64,000 nucleotides of DNA from Marinospirillum perlucidum (GCF_003336805.1 NZ_QFWJ01000002.1:310001-374000), one strand, 5' to 3'; shown: positions 26,695-38,481, counted from the first letter of the stretch. Made by a program: numbers and translations. Notes: generated by a model from the letters alone, not told the origin.

Positions 26695-28032
26695 TTATCG
26701 TCCCGAGCGGCGCAGGGCAGCGGGAGTAAAATTACGGCGGTTGGCTTCGTAATCCCAGTTGTAGCCGCGGGTATCCACGATCAGGCCGGATACGATGTAG
26801 CGGTTGTTGACCAGGTCATAGATGTTTTCAGCTGCATACCAGGGCACATCAACATCATGGAATTGCACCATGTGGCCTTCAGAAACCCGCCAGAGATTAC
26901 CCTGACCGTCATACTGGTCAACGTGAGCCAGTTGGTAGGTATCTTCGTCAAAGTACATGACGCGCTTGTTGTAGATGTGGCGCTGACCTTCTTTCAGGGT
27001 GCCAACCACCTTCCAGACACGGTGCAGCTCATAGCGCAGATGGTCAGGATTCAGGTGACCGGCCTGGATGATGTCATCATTGCTCAGATCGGTATCCAGC
27101 AGGGAATAGGAGTTGTAGGGGATATACATTTCCTGCTTGCCGACCAGTTCCCAGTTATAGCGATCAGGGGCACCGTTGAAGACATCCAGACCATCGGAAG
27201 TACGCTGGCCGTCAGCAGCTGTGCCTGGACCGTCATAGGCTACCTGGGGTGCACGGCGAACACGGCGTTGACCGGCATTGTAAATCCAGGCGCGACGCGG
27301 TTCCTCAACCTGGTTCATGGTTTCCTGAACCAGAAGAACAGTACCGGACAGACGTGCTGGCGCGGTCACTGACTGCAGGAAGTAGAAAAGCGTGTTTTCT
27401 TCGGGATCAGCAATAAACATGAATTCTTCATTGATGGTGACCGGGGTATAGTCACCATCCGCCTGAGGCGTGGCCAGAGTCACTTCACGTTCAGCACCAT
27501 CGCCACGGTAGCGGGTGGAATGGTTCCATACCAGCTCTACACCGGATTCAGGCTTGGGAAAGGGAGTGACTTCGGTAAAACCTTCCACGCCATTGCCGTT
27601 ATCCACCAGTTCAGCCGTGGTGGCGTTCTGCTGAATCTGGTCGTAAACCGCCTGTGGATAGCTGGCGGTACGATGGGTGGGATAAACCGGAATGCGGTAG
27701 GTGTCCGGATAGGCCTGCAGCATGGCGATCTGGCCGGGAGCCAGGCGCTCTTCATACTGCTGGTAGTTGTCCGCAGTAATTACATATAGGGGTTCTTCGC
27801 CTGCAAAGGGATTGCCATAACCTTCCTGCCAGTTGCCGGGGCCGGATTGCAGACCACCATCCCAGGCAGGAATGCGACCCTCAGCACCTCCGGCACGTTC
27901 AGCACCCAGCGGCGTCAGCTGACTGCCACCCAGTTCTGCAGCCTGAAGGCCGGTCGCCAGAAGACCGGTTGCAACCAGTGCCGTCGCCAGACGGGTCAGC
28001 GGCATCAATTTGGAAAGTTTGTTTGTTCTCAT
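26695..28032 (-). CDS. DUF1329 family outer-membrane-associated protein
   Basis: 445 residues from the ATG at 28032 (AAGGTGA upstream). Signal peptide to about residue 31 (GLQA|AELGGSQLTPLGAERAG). The opening with its L-T-P-x-GAERAGN/G pattern is typical of DUF1329, which has a lipoprotein-localisation (LolA/LolB-like) fold. DUF1329 genes nearly always sit next to DUF1302 genes, as here (gap about 70 bases). They are thought to act together in moving hydrophobic substrates or products at the outer membrane. The true function is not established. Confidence 0.9.
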   Translation of the reverse strand: MRTNKLSKLMPLTRLATALVATGLLATGLQAAELGGSQLTPLGAERAGGAEGRIPAWDGGLQSGPGNWQEGYGNPFAGEEPLYVITADNYQQYEERLAPGQIAMLQAYPDTYRIPVYPTHRTASYPQAVYDQIQQNATTAELVDNGNGVEGFTEVTPFPKPESGVELVWNHSTRYRGDGAEREVTLATPQADGDYTPVTINEEFMFIADPEENTLFYFLQSVTAPARLSGTVLLVQETMNQVEEPRRAWIYNAGQRRVRRAPQVAYDGPGTAADGQRTSDGLDVFNGAPDRYNWELVGKQEMYIPYNSYSLLDTDLSNDDIIQAGHLNPDHLRYELHRVWKVVGTLKEGQRHIYNKRVMYFDEDTYQLAHVDQYDGQGNLWRVSEGHMVQFHDVDVPWYAAENIYDLVNNRYIVSGLIVDTRGYNWDYEANRRNFTPAALRRSGR

Positions 28033-28104
28033 GGTGTCACCTTGTTCTTGTGCAGTGTAAAAGTCGGGGAGTCGGAATAGGGCCGAGGCTCCCCGTTGCA
28101 AGGA

Positions 28105-30162
28105 TTAGTAGTTCATGCCAACACTAAGACTGATAAAGTCGCGGTCATCCAGATCCCAGTAGTCGGTATCGAAGTAGCTGGTGTAGCTGAGGTTACCAAA
28201 GTAGGTGTTCATATACTCGGCACCCAGGGAAGTACCCAGAATCATGCGGCCTTCGTAGAACTGGCTGCCGGGTTCAGGGCCATAGCCGCTGACGTCATGG
28301 CTCCAGGAGAGCTGGGGCTTCAGTTTGAGACCACCCACAAAGGCATTGTTGTATTCCAGCTGAGCCAGCAGACGGTAGCCCCAGGAAAACTCGGTCACAT
28401 AGCCGTTGTCAGCAAACTTGTAGTCGTCAGACTGGAGTTTGGCCAGATCGGCAGCCTGCTCAATGACAGCTTCCTGGCCGTAGGAGCCATACACGGAAGA
28501 ACGGCCAAAGCGCATTTCGCTAATTGCTGGGAGATCATTGACATAGGTAAAGCCAGCTTCACCAATCAGGCGCAGGTTATCGGCACCCATCACCCGGTTA
28601 AAATCATGGATGAAGGTGGACTGGAACTGATAGACATCAAATTCCCGGTAGCCCGCCTGCTCGCCAGCACTCAGTGAAGCGATTTCACTGGGCATAAGAC
28701 CGGAATAGGCATCATATTGGCTGGCTGCTGTTTCTAGGTTGTTGACGACGGCTGTTGCCTGAGCGGCAGTCAAACCTGCACCTTGCAAGACCTGCTCTTT
28801 GGTCGTTGCCGCGGTGCTATCTACCTGTTGTTGCAAGGTATCGTCCGCTTTTTTCAAAGCAGCGAGGTTGCCTACAGCACCACGCAGCAGAACATCGTTG
28901 GCGTTGATCTGGATGGGGGCGTCGGGGCGGTAGGTCATTTCACCCGACCAGGCCGTACCGGATGGTAACAGGGTTGCGAAAGAAAGCCCCATCACCTGCT
29001 GATCCTCAGGGAATTCCACGCGGTATTCAGTAGGATCATCACCAGACACGCCCAGGTTGGTCAGGACGGTTTCCAGCGATGAAGGAACCACCCCTTCGCT
29101 GACCACGCCACCGGCGTAAGGCAAGCGACTATGAACATTCTGGTAGTAGGCACCAAACTCGGTGCCGTTCAGTTGCTCGGCATACCATTTCAGCGCCAGA
29201 CCAAATTGTCCCTCCGCATCGGGTTCATTGTCTTCTGCGCGAGGAGCTACACCAACAACGGTTTCATTGGTGTTGGCCGTTTCAGTTTTGGTGCTCTGGA
29301 AGTAAACAGGGCCGCAGCCTTCAGCACCAAAGTCATTGTTGGAGAAGAAGGTGCCGCAGGCATCGGCACGGGTTCTTTCCCATTCCAGCTGGTAGTAGCC
29401 TTCCAGAGTGTAATTGCCCATTTCATCCAGGGCCAGGGAGCCGGACACCATAGTCACGGGGAGCAAGGCATCGCGAATTGCCGCGCCAGGACGGCGTAGC
29501 GCAGGAACATCCACGGGATTAGCAACGTTCTGGCCACCCTGGATAAAGGTGCTTTCACCCCAGTTAAGCACATGCCGACCCAAAACCACCTGAGCGGGAC
29601 GGTTAGCTACCAGGAAATCGCCCCAGACATAGGCGTTCATCAGTTCGATACCACTCTTGGCATCATCAAAGGCTGTGGTGTCTTCCCAATCGTCCACCAT
29701 GCCGGAATTGGAGGGAGAGCCACTCAGCTCGTTCAGGGCATGGTCATACCAGTAGCGGAAGCTCAGGTTGGCGCCCAGGTTACGGTAGCGGTTGTGCTCC
29801 AGACTGATTTCATGACTGCCGGTGATGACCTGGGAAATGGCATCACCCTTGTCAAAATTCATGTTGCCGTCATCAGTATTGCTGGAAGAGTTGCCCTGAT
29901 AGCTGGGATTGGATGATTGGTTCGCGCCCTGAAGGATGGCGTTGGGCGCATTGCCGGGTGTGATTCCCATGGCGTCCAGCGTGCCGTGGGCAACATAATC
30001 ATTGTTTCTGTCTTCAGTGCGGAAACTGGTGCCGACGGAGATTTTGGAATCAACCTGCAGACGAAAATCGCCCATATCGAAGTTGGCTGCCTGGGCCTGC
30101 AGGGACAAGCTGCCCAGCGCTAGGGCCAACAGACTCAGGCGGGGTAAGTAAGTGCGGCTCAT
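28105..30162 (-). CDS. DUF1302 family outer membrane protein
   Basis: 685 residues from the ATG at 30162 (AGAGGTG upstream). Signal peptide about 1-25 (SLQAQA|ANFDMGDF). The mature start, with FRLQVDSKISVGTSFRTEDR, and FVLGRHVLNWGEST-like segment (here VVLGRHVLNWGEST) are DUF1302 hallmarks. The C terminus SLSVGMNY ends in an aromatic residue as in beta-barrels. First gene of the operon with DUF1329 and the LuxR-type regulator. Probably a large barrel for hydrophobic compounds, by family inference only. Confidence 0.9.
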   Translation of the reverse strand: MSRTYLPRLSLLALALGSLSLQAQAANFDMGDFRLQVDSKISVGTSFRTEDRNNDYVAHGTLDAMGITPGNAPNAILQGANQSSNPSYQGNSSSNTDDGNMNFDKGDAISQVITGSHEISLEHNRYRNLGANLSFRYWYDHALNELSGSPSNSGMVDDWEDTTAFDDAKSGIELMNAYVWGDFLVANRPAQVVLGRHVLNWGESTFIQGGQNVANPVDVPALRRPGAAIRDALLPVTMVSGSLALDEMGNYTLEGYYQLEWERTRADACGTFFSNNDFGAEGCGPVYFQSTKTETANTNETVVGVAPRAEDNEPDAEGQFGLALKWYAEQLNGTEFGAYYQNVHSRLPYAGGVVSEGVVPSSLETVLTNLGVSGDDPTEYRVEFPEDQQVMGLSFATLLPSGTAWSGEMTYRPDAPIQINANDVLLRGAVGNLAALKKADDTLQQQVDSTAATTKEQVLQGAGLTAAQATAVVNNLETAASQYDAYSGLMPSEIASLSAGEQAGYREFDVYQFQSTFIHDFNRVMGADNLRLIGEAGFTYVNDLPAISEMRFGRSSVYGSYGQEAVIEQAADLAKLQSDDYKFADNGYVTEFSWGYRLLAQLEYNNAFVGGLKLKPQLSWSHDVSGYGPEPGSQFYEGRMILGTSLGAEYMNTYFGNLSYTSYFDTDYWDLDDRDFISLSVGMNY

Positions 30163-30454
30163 GGATACACCTCTTTTGTTGTTATGAGTCACCTGACCAG
30201 AACAGAGCATCTAAACAGGCGTTTGATTTTTGTTCTCTAAGTCTGGTCGCGGAGTAATCCTGGAGCTATCACCCTTAAGAGTGAATTTTCAAACGCTATA
30301 AGAAAAACATAACCGTAAAGTGTGTAGGCAGGTAACACCTGCTTGTGAAAACCCTTGATTTGGTGTGAGAAGTTGCTACCGCAGATGGTAACTTTCGCCT
30401 GCATTTAGTAATATCGCCAGGAATTAGGTGATTCCCGAGCAGGAGAGACGAGAA

Positions 30455-31222
30455 ATGCGCAGAGTCGTGTTTAACCAGAAAGGCGGAGTTGGTAAAAGCA
30501 GCATCACCTGCAATCTGGCAGCGATCAGTGCTTCCCGGGGTGAGCCGACCCTGGTCATCGATCTGGACCCCCAGGGCAATACCACCCATTACCTGACCGG
30601 CCAGGCTGCTGAAAGTCTGGATGACAGCATGTTTGATTTTTTCCAGCAGTCTCTGACGCTGGGCGGCGGTCGTAAAACCCTGGCTGATCTGGTGCAGCCC
30701 ACCCCTTATGACAATCTTTATGTGCTGGCCGCGCATCCCGAACTGGAAAGCCTGGAAGCCAAGCTGGAGTCCCGCTACAAGATCTATAAACTGCGCGAAG
30801 CCCTGATGGAATTGTCTGAAGTCTATGCACAAATCTGGATCGATACGCCACCAGCCCTGAATTTCTTTTCCCGTTCGGCATTGATTGCTGCAGAACGCTG
30901 CCTGATCCCTTTTGATTGTGATGCTTTTTCACGTCAGGCTCTCTACTCCCTGCAGGAATCCATAGAAGAGCTAAAAATGGATCACAATGAAAACCTGGCG
31001 GTTGAAGGCATCGTTGTTAATCAATTCAATGCCCAGGCACGTCTGCCGCGCCAGTTGATTGATGAACTCCAGGAAGAAGGCCATCCTGTTCTGCCGGTTC
31101 ACCTGAGTAGTTCGGTCAAGATGCGCGAATCCCACCAGGTCTCCAAGCCTTTGATTCATTATGTGCCCAAGCACAAATTGACCAGCCAGTTTGCAGAGCT
31201 CTTCGAGTCCATCAATGCCTGA
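30455..31222 (+). CDS. ParA/MinD-family ATPase (orphan, no ParB nearby)
   Basis: 255 residues. The deviant Walker A is at the very start, VVFNQKGGVGKSSITCNLAA, with switch I DLDPQGNTTHYLTG and switch II WIDTPPALNFFSR; the signature Lys is present. Length and motifs fit ParA-type partition or cargo-positioning ATPases. There is no parB beside it; the gene runs instead into a methyltransferase, a BASS transporter and tapT with overlaps, so the partner is unknown. I use the ATG at 30455 with GGAGAG upstream; a GTG at 30428 is an alternative. The 292 bases before it (30163-30454), shared with the DUF1302 promoter, show no clear element. Confidence 0.88.
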   Translation: MRRVVFNQKGGVGKSSITCNLAAISASRGEPTLVIDLDPQGNTTHYLTGQAAESLDDSMFDFFQQSLTLGGGRKTLADLVQPTPYDNLYVLAAHPELESLEAKLESRYKIYKLREALMELSEVYAQIWIDTPPALNFFSRSALIAAERCLIPFDCDAFSRQALYSLQESIEELKMDHNENLAVEGIVVNQFNAQARLPRQLIDELQEEGHPVLPVHLSSSVKMRESHQVSKPLIHYVPKHKLTSQFAELFESINA

Positions 31223-31898
31223 AACCGGTAATTCCAGAAGTGTTAGCAGCAACCAGCAGGGCCTGCATGAAAAACTGGAAGCCGTGGTAGCCAAGCATCG
31301 TGCTGCCCCTTTCTTGAAACCTCTGGCCGATTTTAACCGCCGTGCTTTTGATGAAGCTGATCGTTTTCTGCAACAAGGGGCGGCTCCGCTATTACTCGAT
31401 TCCGGCTGTGGCGTGGGCGTCAGTACCCGTATTCTGGCCAAGCAGCACCCTGAGCATCTGGTTATCGGGGTGGATCGTTCTGCCGATCGTCTGCAGCGCC
31501 AGGTAGGTGATCTGCCCGCTAATGCCCTGCTAGTCAGGGCTGATCTGGTCGATTTCTGGCGGCTGGCACTGGAGGCCGGATGGCAGCCGGAAAAACACTT
31601 TCTTCTTTACCCCAACCCCTACCCGAAGAAGAAAGACCTCAAGTTGCGCTGGCATGGCCACCCGGTCTTTCCGACATTGATTGAATTGGGGGGGCAGCTG
31701 GAAGCGCGCAGCAATTGGTGCCTTTATCTTGAAGAAATGCAGGTGGCCCTGAAGACTTTTGAGCTTCCTTCACAGTTAACCCGTCTGGTTCCGGATGAAC
31801 CTCTGACACCTTTTGAACGTAAATACAGCCTCAGCGGACAGGACTTATGGAAACTGGAGGCTGACCTTAATCTTTTGCCACGGGATGACAAAAAATGA
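31215..31898 (+). CDS. TrmB-like SAM-dependent methyltransferase
   Basis: 227 residues from the ATG at 31215, overlapping the parA-like stop by 8 bases. The SAM site is LLLDSGCGVGVSTRILA near 60, and the tRNA m7G46 methyltransferase motif appears as YPNPYPKKKDLKLRWHGHP near 138. In canonical TrmB that motif reads PDPWPKKRH; here Asp is replaced by Asn and Trp by Tyr. The protein therefore belongs to the TrmB-like branch but may have another substrate or altered activity. The rest of the operon contains TapT, another tRNA-modifying enzyme. Confidence 0.75.
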   Translation: MPETGNSRSVSSNQQGLHEKLEAVVAKHRAAPFLKPLADFNRRAFDEADRFLQQGAAPLLLDSGCGVGVSTRILAKQHPEHLVIGVDRSADRLQRQVGDLPANALLVRADLVDFWRLALEAGWQPEKHFLLYPNPYPKKKDLKLRWHGHPVFPTLIELGGQLEARSNWCLYLEEMQVALKTFELPSQLTRLVPDEPLTPFERKYSLSGQDLWKLEADLNLLPRDDKK

Positions 31899-32813
31899 AT
31901 AAATACTTGCGCCAAGCTAACAAGATGTTCCCTGTCTGGGCACTAGTCTTTGCTGCAGTGGCCTATATTCAGCCTAATCTCTTCAACAACTTCAGCGAGA
32001 TTATTCTGTATCTGCTCGCCGCTATTATGTTCTTTATGGGGCTGACCCTGACCCCGGAAGATTTCATGCGAGTCTTTAAGCGCCCCGACAAGATTTTAAT
32101 GGGTGCAGGTATTCAATTTCTGATCATGCCTTTGGTGGCCTGGCTGTTATCCAAAGGGTTGCTGTTAAGCCCGGAATTGACCGTAGGCATGCTGCTGGTG
32201 GGAGCTACGGCCGGGGGGACAGCCTCCAATGTCATGGTTTATCTGGCCGGTGGTCGGGTGGCCCTCTCGGTTACTATGACACTTTTTTCCAGTCTGATAG
32301 CCGTTTTTGCCACTCCGCTACTGACCCAGTTTTACGTGGGGCAGACGCTCGCGGTACCTGTTGTGGATATGATGAAAACCCTGGCTTGGGTGGTCCTGCT
32401 GCCAATTTTTGCCGGGGTAATTTTTAACCGCCTGTTCGAGCGATTTTTGCGCAAGCAGGAAACCCTGCTGGCCAGTGGTTCCATGGTGGGAATCCTGCTG
32501 GTGATTGCAATTGTTGTTAGCCTCAATCAGGGGCGTCTGGCAAGCCTTGGTCCGGTTCTGGCTCTGGCGGTTATTCTGCACAATCTGGCCGGTCTGGCTG
32601 CAGGCTATTACGGTGCGCGTCTGCTCAAGTGCGATGAACGCGAATGCCGCACGATTGCCATCGAAGTGGGCATGCAGAATTCCGGTCTGGCTGCAGGTCT
32701 GGCCGCAAAATACTTTACTCCGGCGGCCGCCTTGCCGGGGGTGATCTTCAGTGTCTGGCACAATCTCTCCGGAGCGATTCTGGCCGGTCACTGGAAACGA
32801 GTCCGAGTCAAAG

Positions 32814-32824
<11 letters not shown>
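31895..32824 (+). CDS. Bile acid:sodium symporter (BASS/SBF) family transporter
   Basis: 309 residues with about ten membrane helices. The SBF signatures are MFFMGLTLTPEDF (near 49), GATAGGTASNVMVYLAGG (near 109) and AIEVGMQNSGLAAGLA (near 256, the crossover region). It most likely imports an organic anion, such as a keto acid precursor, with sodium. The start overlaps the upstream stop (ATGA), and the end overlaps the start of tapT by 11 bases. The substrate cannot be predicted from sequence. Confidence 0.9.
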
Positions 32825-34555
<1,731 letters not shown>

Positions 34556-34559
34556 TCAA

Positions 34560-34588
34560 AAAAGGGTCGACACTCTGCCGACCCTTTT
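34560..34588 (-). terminator. Terminator of the peroxiredoxin gene
   Basis: AAAAGGGTCG (34560-34569) and CGACCCTTTT (34579-34588) form a 10-bp stem with a 9-base loop; on the minus strand it is followed by a T run. It separates the peroxiredoxin from trxB. Confidence 0.85.
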
Positions 34589-34634
34589 AGATTACTGCAA
34601 TAATTTTAGCTTAGCCTTAAAGCAAGCTTAAGTC

Positions 34635-35237
34635 TTACAGCTTGTCTGAAGACTCAGCCAGGTAGTCAGCAACACCCTTGGCATCAGCCTTCATACCCTT
34701 CTGACCCTTGGTCCAGCCAGCAGGGCAAACTTCACCATGTTCTTCGTGGAACTGCAGAGCTTCTACCAGGCGGACCATTTCATCGACATTGCGGCCCAGA
34801 GGCAGGTTGTTAACGATCTGATGCTGAACAACACCGTCTTTGTCGATCAGGAAGGAAGCACGCAGAGCAACACCGTCTTCTGGGTGTTCAATGCCGTAAG
34901 CACGGGCAATTTCGTGCTTCACGTCAGCAACCATGGTGAATTCAACTTCACCGATACCACCCTGATCAGGGCTGGTGTTACGCCAAGCGTGGTGAGTGAA
35001 CTGGCTGTCGATAGAAACACCGATAACCTCTACGCCCAGCTCCTTGAACTTGGCCATGCGGTTGTTGTGGGCAATGATTTCGGAAGGGCAAACAAAAGTG
35101 AAATCCAGTGGCCAGAAGAAAACCACACGGTATTTGCCATTGGTGTCGGACAGCTTGAAGTTTTCTACGATGCTACCGTCGCCTTTAACAGCCGCTGCTT
35201 CAAAATCAGGTGCCTGACGGGTTACAAGTACGCTCAT
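34635..35237 (-). CDS. Typical 2-Cys peroxiredoxin (AhpC/TSA family)
   Basis: 200 residues. The peroxidatic Cys is in LDFTFVCPSE near residue 50, the GGIG loop near 93, and the resolving Cys in GEVCPAGW near 170. It reduces hydrogen peroxide and organic or nitrite peroxides. The closest type in Pseudomonas is thioredoxin-dependent, which suits the adjacent trxB; no ahpF is visible. AGGAGG precedes the start. A plausible sigma-70 promoter lies about 100 bases upstream. Confidence 0.93.
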   Translation of the reverse strand: MSVLVTRQAPDFEAAAVKGDGSIVENFKLSDTNGKYRVVFFWPLDFTFVCPSEIIAHNNRMAKFKELGVEVIGVSIDSQFTHHAWRNTSPDQGGIGEVEFTMVADVKHEIARAYGIEHPEDGVALRASFLIDKDGVVQHQIVNNLPLGRNVDEMVRLVEALQFHEEHGEVCPAGWTKGQKGMKADAKGVADYLAESSDKL

Positions 35238-35325
35238 TATTCAACCTCCTGAAGGTTAGTTTACAACTTGGATTTTTGGATCTTGCCAACTGCACTAACT
35301 ACCGAATCCCTTAGGATCAGCGTTT

Positions 35326-35354
35326 ACTGTAATAAGGCTGGTCAATTAAATCAA
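35326..35354 (-). promoter_or_regulatory. Candidate promoter of the peroxiredoxin gene
   Basis: Minus strand: TTGATT (35354-35349), 17-base spacer, TACAGT (35331-35326). Spacing is ideal, box matches are moderate. Confidence 0.4.
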
Positions 35355-35467
35355 TTCAGTTGATAGCCTCAACCAGCTTATTGAAAAGGCATTAAAGGTA
35401 ATAACATGGGGGTGTTGCTGGCCGATTACAAGGGCTGGGAACACCTGAACGGAAAGGCAGGCCGACA

Positions 35468-35668
35468 TCAGTCAGAGTCTCTGCGCAGCTCCACACCCAC
35501 CAGTTCTCCCTTGAGATCCACCTCGGCAACGACCGTGATCGGGGCACAGCAGACTTCACAATCCTCGATATACTCCTGGCTTCCCGAAGAGGTATCGATG
35601 GACAGCTCCAGATCACTGCCACAATAGGGGCACTGGCCGTTATAGGTTGTTAGCATGGCTTCATTCAT
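35468..35668 (-). CDS. CPXCG-motif zinc-ribbon protein
   Basis: 66 residues from the ATG at 35668 (GAGGAGG upstream). The protein has CPYCG near residue 13 and a second Cys pair in EDCEVCCAPITV near 37, the four ligands of a small zinc ribbon. This matches the CPXCG-motif cysteine-rich protein family, widespread in Gammaproteobacteria and of unknown function. It is divergent from the FemAB-like gene. Confidence 0.82.
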   Translation of the reverse strand: MNEAMLTTYNGQCPYCGSDLELSIDTSSGSQEYIEDCEVCCAPITVVAEVDLKGELVGVELRRDSD

Positions 35669-35782
35669 GGTGCGCCTCCTCAACAGGTTACACCCTTTCA
35701 AGATTAGCAGGCAGTAGGTTAAAAGCGAGGGTAACCTGATGGGCTAGCCCTGACCGCTTGAAGACACTCAGGAGGCTGATTA

Positions 35783-37021
35783 ATGACGGCTCAACAACCC
35801 CTGCAAGTCGCCTGGCAAACCGGGATGACCTCGCTAGACCCGGCTGCCTGGCAGCGGCTTAATCCCGAGGGTTATCCCTTCTTGCGCCATGAGTTTCTGA
35901 CGGCATTGGAAACCAGTGGCAGTGTGAGTCCGGAAAAAGGGTGGCAGCCTTATCACTGGACCTGCTGGCGCGGGGACAAGTTGGTGGCTTTCTTGCCCTG
36001 CTACATCAAATACCACTCGCGCGGAGAGTATGTTTTTGATTTCCAGTGGGCTGAAGCCTACCGCCATTTTCCCGATCCGGTCACCGGACAGCCCGGCCGC
36101 GACTACTACCCCAAGCTGTTAACCGCTGTGCCCTTTACTCCCGTTGAAGGGCCGCGCCTGCTGGTGGATGCCGGTGAAGACCGGGAGGAAATCCTTCAGC
36201 TGTTACTGAAGTCCATTCAAGAAGAAGTCACTGAACCACAGTTGGTAAAAAGCCTCTCCGGTTGGCATCTGCTCTTCCCCGAAGCTGAACAGGCTGACGC
36301 CCTGCAAAGCCTGGACTCGGGACGCTTATTAAAACGCAGCAGTTGCCAGTTTCACTGGTTTAATGCCGGTTATGAATCCTTTGATGCTTTTCTGGCTGTG
36401 CTCAAAAGCAAACGCCGTAAAGAGATCCGGCGGGAAAGACGCAAGGTCGCCGATCAGGGGTTGGAATTAAAAGCGGTGAGCGGGCAGGCCATTACCCGGG
36501 TGATGCTGCAGCAGTTCTACCAATTTTATCGCATGACCTACTACCTGCATGGGCAGCTGCCCTACTTAAGTGAGGATTTCTTTTTGCAACTGCTGGAGAG
36601 CATGCCTGAATCCCTGATGCTGGTTCTCGCCGAAAAAGAGGGCGAGGCCCTGGCCGGTGCCCTGTTTTTTCAGGATGACAAGAATCTCTACGGGCGCTAT
36701 TGGGGATCACTGGTGGAGGCCGATGCGCTCCACTTCGAGGCCTGTTATTACCAGGGGATTGAATACGCGATTAAACAAGGGCTGGAGCATTTTGATCCGG
36801 GTACCCAGGGTGAGCACAAACTGACGCGCGGGTTTGAACCCTGCCTGATGACCTCACTGCATTGGTTGCCGGATGCCAACTTCTCCCGCGCGGTTGCGGA
36901 TTTCTTACGCCGCGAAGACGAGGCCATCAGGGAATATCGGGAAGAGGCAGCCAGCCTGCTTCCCTATTCAATTAATCATCAACCGGCTGTAGACGCAGTT
37001 CCTTCGGCATGGAAAAAGTAA
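35783..37021 (+). CDS. FemAB-like / GNAT-fold acyltransferase (DUF482 family)
   Basis: 412 residues. It contains the [19 protein letters not shown]-terminal pattern, [16 protein letters not shown]-like core (here [20 protein letters not shown] near 211) and a [20 protein letters not shown] segment near 323 ending in [11 protein letters not shown]. These are the conserved blocks of the 'peptidogalycan biosynthesis/recognition' FemAB-like family. The double GNAT fold suggests transfer of an aminoacyl or acyl group, but the substrate is unknown. Its last 50 bases overlap the 3' end of ispH on the other strand. Confidence 0.82.
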   Translation: MTAQQPLQVAWQTGMTSLDPAAWQRLNPEGYPFLRHEFLTALETSGSVSPEKGWQPYHWTCWRGDKLVAFLPCYIKYHSRGEYVFDFQWAEAYRHFPDPVTGQPGRDYYPKLLTAVPFTPVEGPRLLVDAGEDREEILQLLLKSIQEEVTEPQLVKSLSGWHLLFPEAEQADALQSLDSGRLLKRSSCQFHWFNAGYESFDAFLAVLKSKRRKEIRRERRKVADQGLELKAVSGQAITRVMLQQFYQFYRMTYYLHGQLPYLSEDFFLQLLESMPESLMLVLAEKEGEALAGALFFQDDKNLYGRYWGSLVEADALHFEACYYQGIEYAIKQGLEHFDPGTQGEHKLTRGFEPCLMTSLHWLPDANFSRAVADFLRREDEAIREYREEAASLLPYSINHQPAVDAVPSAWKK

Positions 37022-37928
37022 TATTTTCCGGGCGGCCCTGAAGCTCTTCGGGCAGATCCGCACCCCAGGCCGTTAGCTGGTTGATAACATCCTTGACCAG
37101 CACCTCCGGTGCAGAGGCTCCGGCGGTAATGCCAATACTGGTAGCTGCATCCAGCCATTCGCGCTTGAGATCATCAGCGCCATCAATCAGGTAGGCCTTG
37201 GCTCCCATGCGCTCGGCGAGCTCACGCAGGCGGTTGGAGTTGGAGCTGTTGGGGCTGCCTACCACCAGCACCAGATCAGAGGTCTGGGCCAGGGTTTTAA
37301 CCGCATCCTGACGATTCTGGGTGGCGTAGCAGATATCATCTTTGCGCGGACCAGCAATATTGGGGAAGCGCTGGCGCAGGGCATCAATTACCCGCGCAGT
37401 GTCATCCATCGACAGGGTGGTCTGGGTGACATAAGCCAGACGATCAGGGTTGTTGACTTCCAGCTTGGCGGCATCCTCTTCACTTTCGACCAGATAGATC
37501 CGCCCGCCATGCTGGGTATCATAACGACCCATGGTGCCTTCCACTTCCGGGTGGCCAGCATGACCGATCAGAATGCACTCATGCCCCTGGCGTGCATAAC
37601 GCAGGACTTCCATATGCACCTTGGTCACCAGCGGGCAGGTGGCATCAAACACCTTCAACTGGCGTCTTTCCGCTTCTTCCTGCACCGCCTGGGAAACCCC
37701 GTGGGCCGAGAAGATAACGATGACATCATCCGGCACTTCGTGGAGCTCATCGACAAAACGTGCGCCTCTTTCCCGCAAGGCTTCTACCACAAAGCGGTTA
37801 TGCACCACCTCATGGCGAACATAAATGGGCGGGCCGAACACATCCAGTGCGCGGTTAACGATTTCAATGGCGCGATCCACCCCTGCACAAAAACCACGGG
37901 GGTTGGCCAACTGGATGTTAAGAGTCAT
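36972..37928 (-). CDS. ispH: 4-hydroxy-3-methylbut-2-enyl diphosphate reductase
   Basis: 318 residues. Final step of the MEP isoprenoid pathway, an iron-sulphur enzyme. The three cluster Cys are in [13 protein letters not shown] (near 13), [11 protein letters not shown] (near 97) and [10 protein letters not shown] (near 198); the active-site Glu and His motifs EGTMGRY and SAHGVS are present. It is the second gene after fkpB (12 bases), as in E. coli and Pseudomonas. Its 3' end overlaps the FemAB-like gene. The MEP pathway product feeds ispB, further right in this window. Confidence 0.97.
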   Translation of the reverse strand: MTLNIQLANPRGFCAGVDRAIEIVNRALDVFGPPIYVRHEVVHNRFVVEALRERGARFVDELHEVPDDVIVIFSAHGVSQAVQEEAERRQLKVFDATCPLVTKVHMEVLRYARQGHECILIGHAGHPEVEGTMGRYDTQHGGRIYLVESEEDAAKLEVNNPDRLAYVTQTTLSMDDTARVIDALRQRFPNIAGPRKDDICYATQNRQDAVKTLAQTSDLVLVVGSPNSSNSNRLRELAERMGAKAYLIDGADDLKREWLDAATSIGITAGASAPEVLVKDVINQLTAWGADLPEELQGRPENITFSMPKELRLQPVDD

Positions 37929-37940
37929 AAACCACCTGAA

Positions 37941-38402
37941 TTACTGGACAGAAGCCGGAGCCACATCAAGAATTTCAACATCAAATGTCAGAGTACGCCC
38001 GGCCAGAGGATGATTGAAATCCACCTTGACCTGACGCTCATCAATTTCGGCAATCACACCGGGCAATTCGTTCCCGCCTTTATCAGTAAAACCCAGAATC
38101 ATGCCGACTTCCAGCTCATCCAGATTGGAGAAATCAGAGCGTGACAGCATCTGAATATTGCTGGGGTTATGCTGGCCAAAGGCCTTCTCAGGCGGCAGGG
38201 TGAAGCTTTCCTTGTCACCCGCTTTAAGCCCGTGAATGCAATTTTCAAAGGCCTCGGGCAGATTGCCATCACCAATGGTCAGTTGAGCCGGTTCGCGCTC
38301 AAAGGTGGAATCGACAGGCTGACCGTCTTCCAGGCGCAGGGCAAAATGCAGACTAACCTGCGTGCCCTCGCCGATTTTCAAATCATTCATTAGGGTATCC
38401 AT
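37941..38402 (-). CDS. fkpB: FKBP-type peptidyl-prolyl isomerase, SlpA type
   Basis: 153 residues. FKBP fold with the SlyD-like IF insertion: LHFALRLEDGQPVDSTFER at the start, the insert around GFTDKGGNELPG, and NHPLAGRTLTFDVEIL near the end, as in FkpB/SlpA. It assists folding of nascent or acid-stressed proteins. In relatives the order is lspA-fkpB-ispH; here lspA is 1.5 kb away, with a toxin-antitoxin pair between. The start could also be the ATG at 38390; neither has a strong ribosome site. Confidence 0.93.
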   Translation of the reverse strand: MDTLMNDLKIGEGTQVSLHFALRLEDGQPVDSTFEREPAQLTIGDGNLPEAFENCIHGLKAGDKESFTLPPEKAFGQHNPSNIQMLSRSDFSNLDELEVGMILGFTDKGGNELPGVIAEIDERQVKVDFNHPLAGRTLTFDVEILDVAPASVQ

Positions 38403-38481
38403 CTGGTAAGAAGAGTGATTAAATTTATTTTAACATGCACACTGGAAGCCAGTAACCTACTTCTCCACTCGGTCTTAGCTC

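Noticed and set aside
30455-31222. parA-like gene as part of a chromosome or plasmid partition locus
   Set aside because: No parB gene and no repeated parS-like sites nearby; overlapping genes are metabolic.
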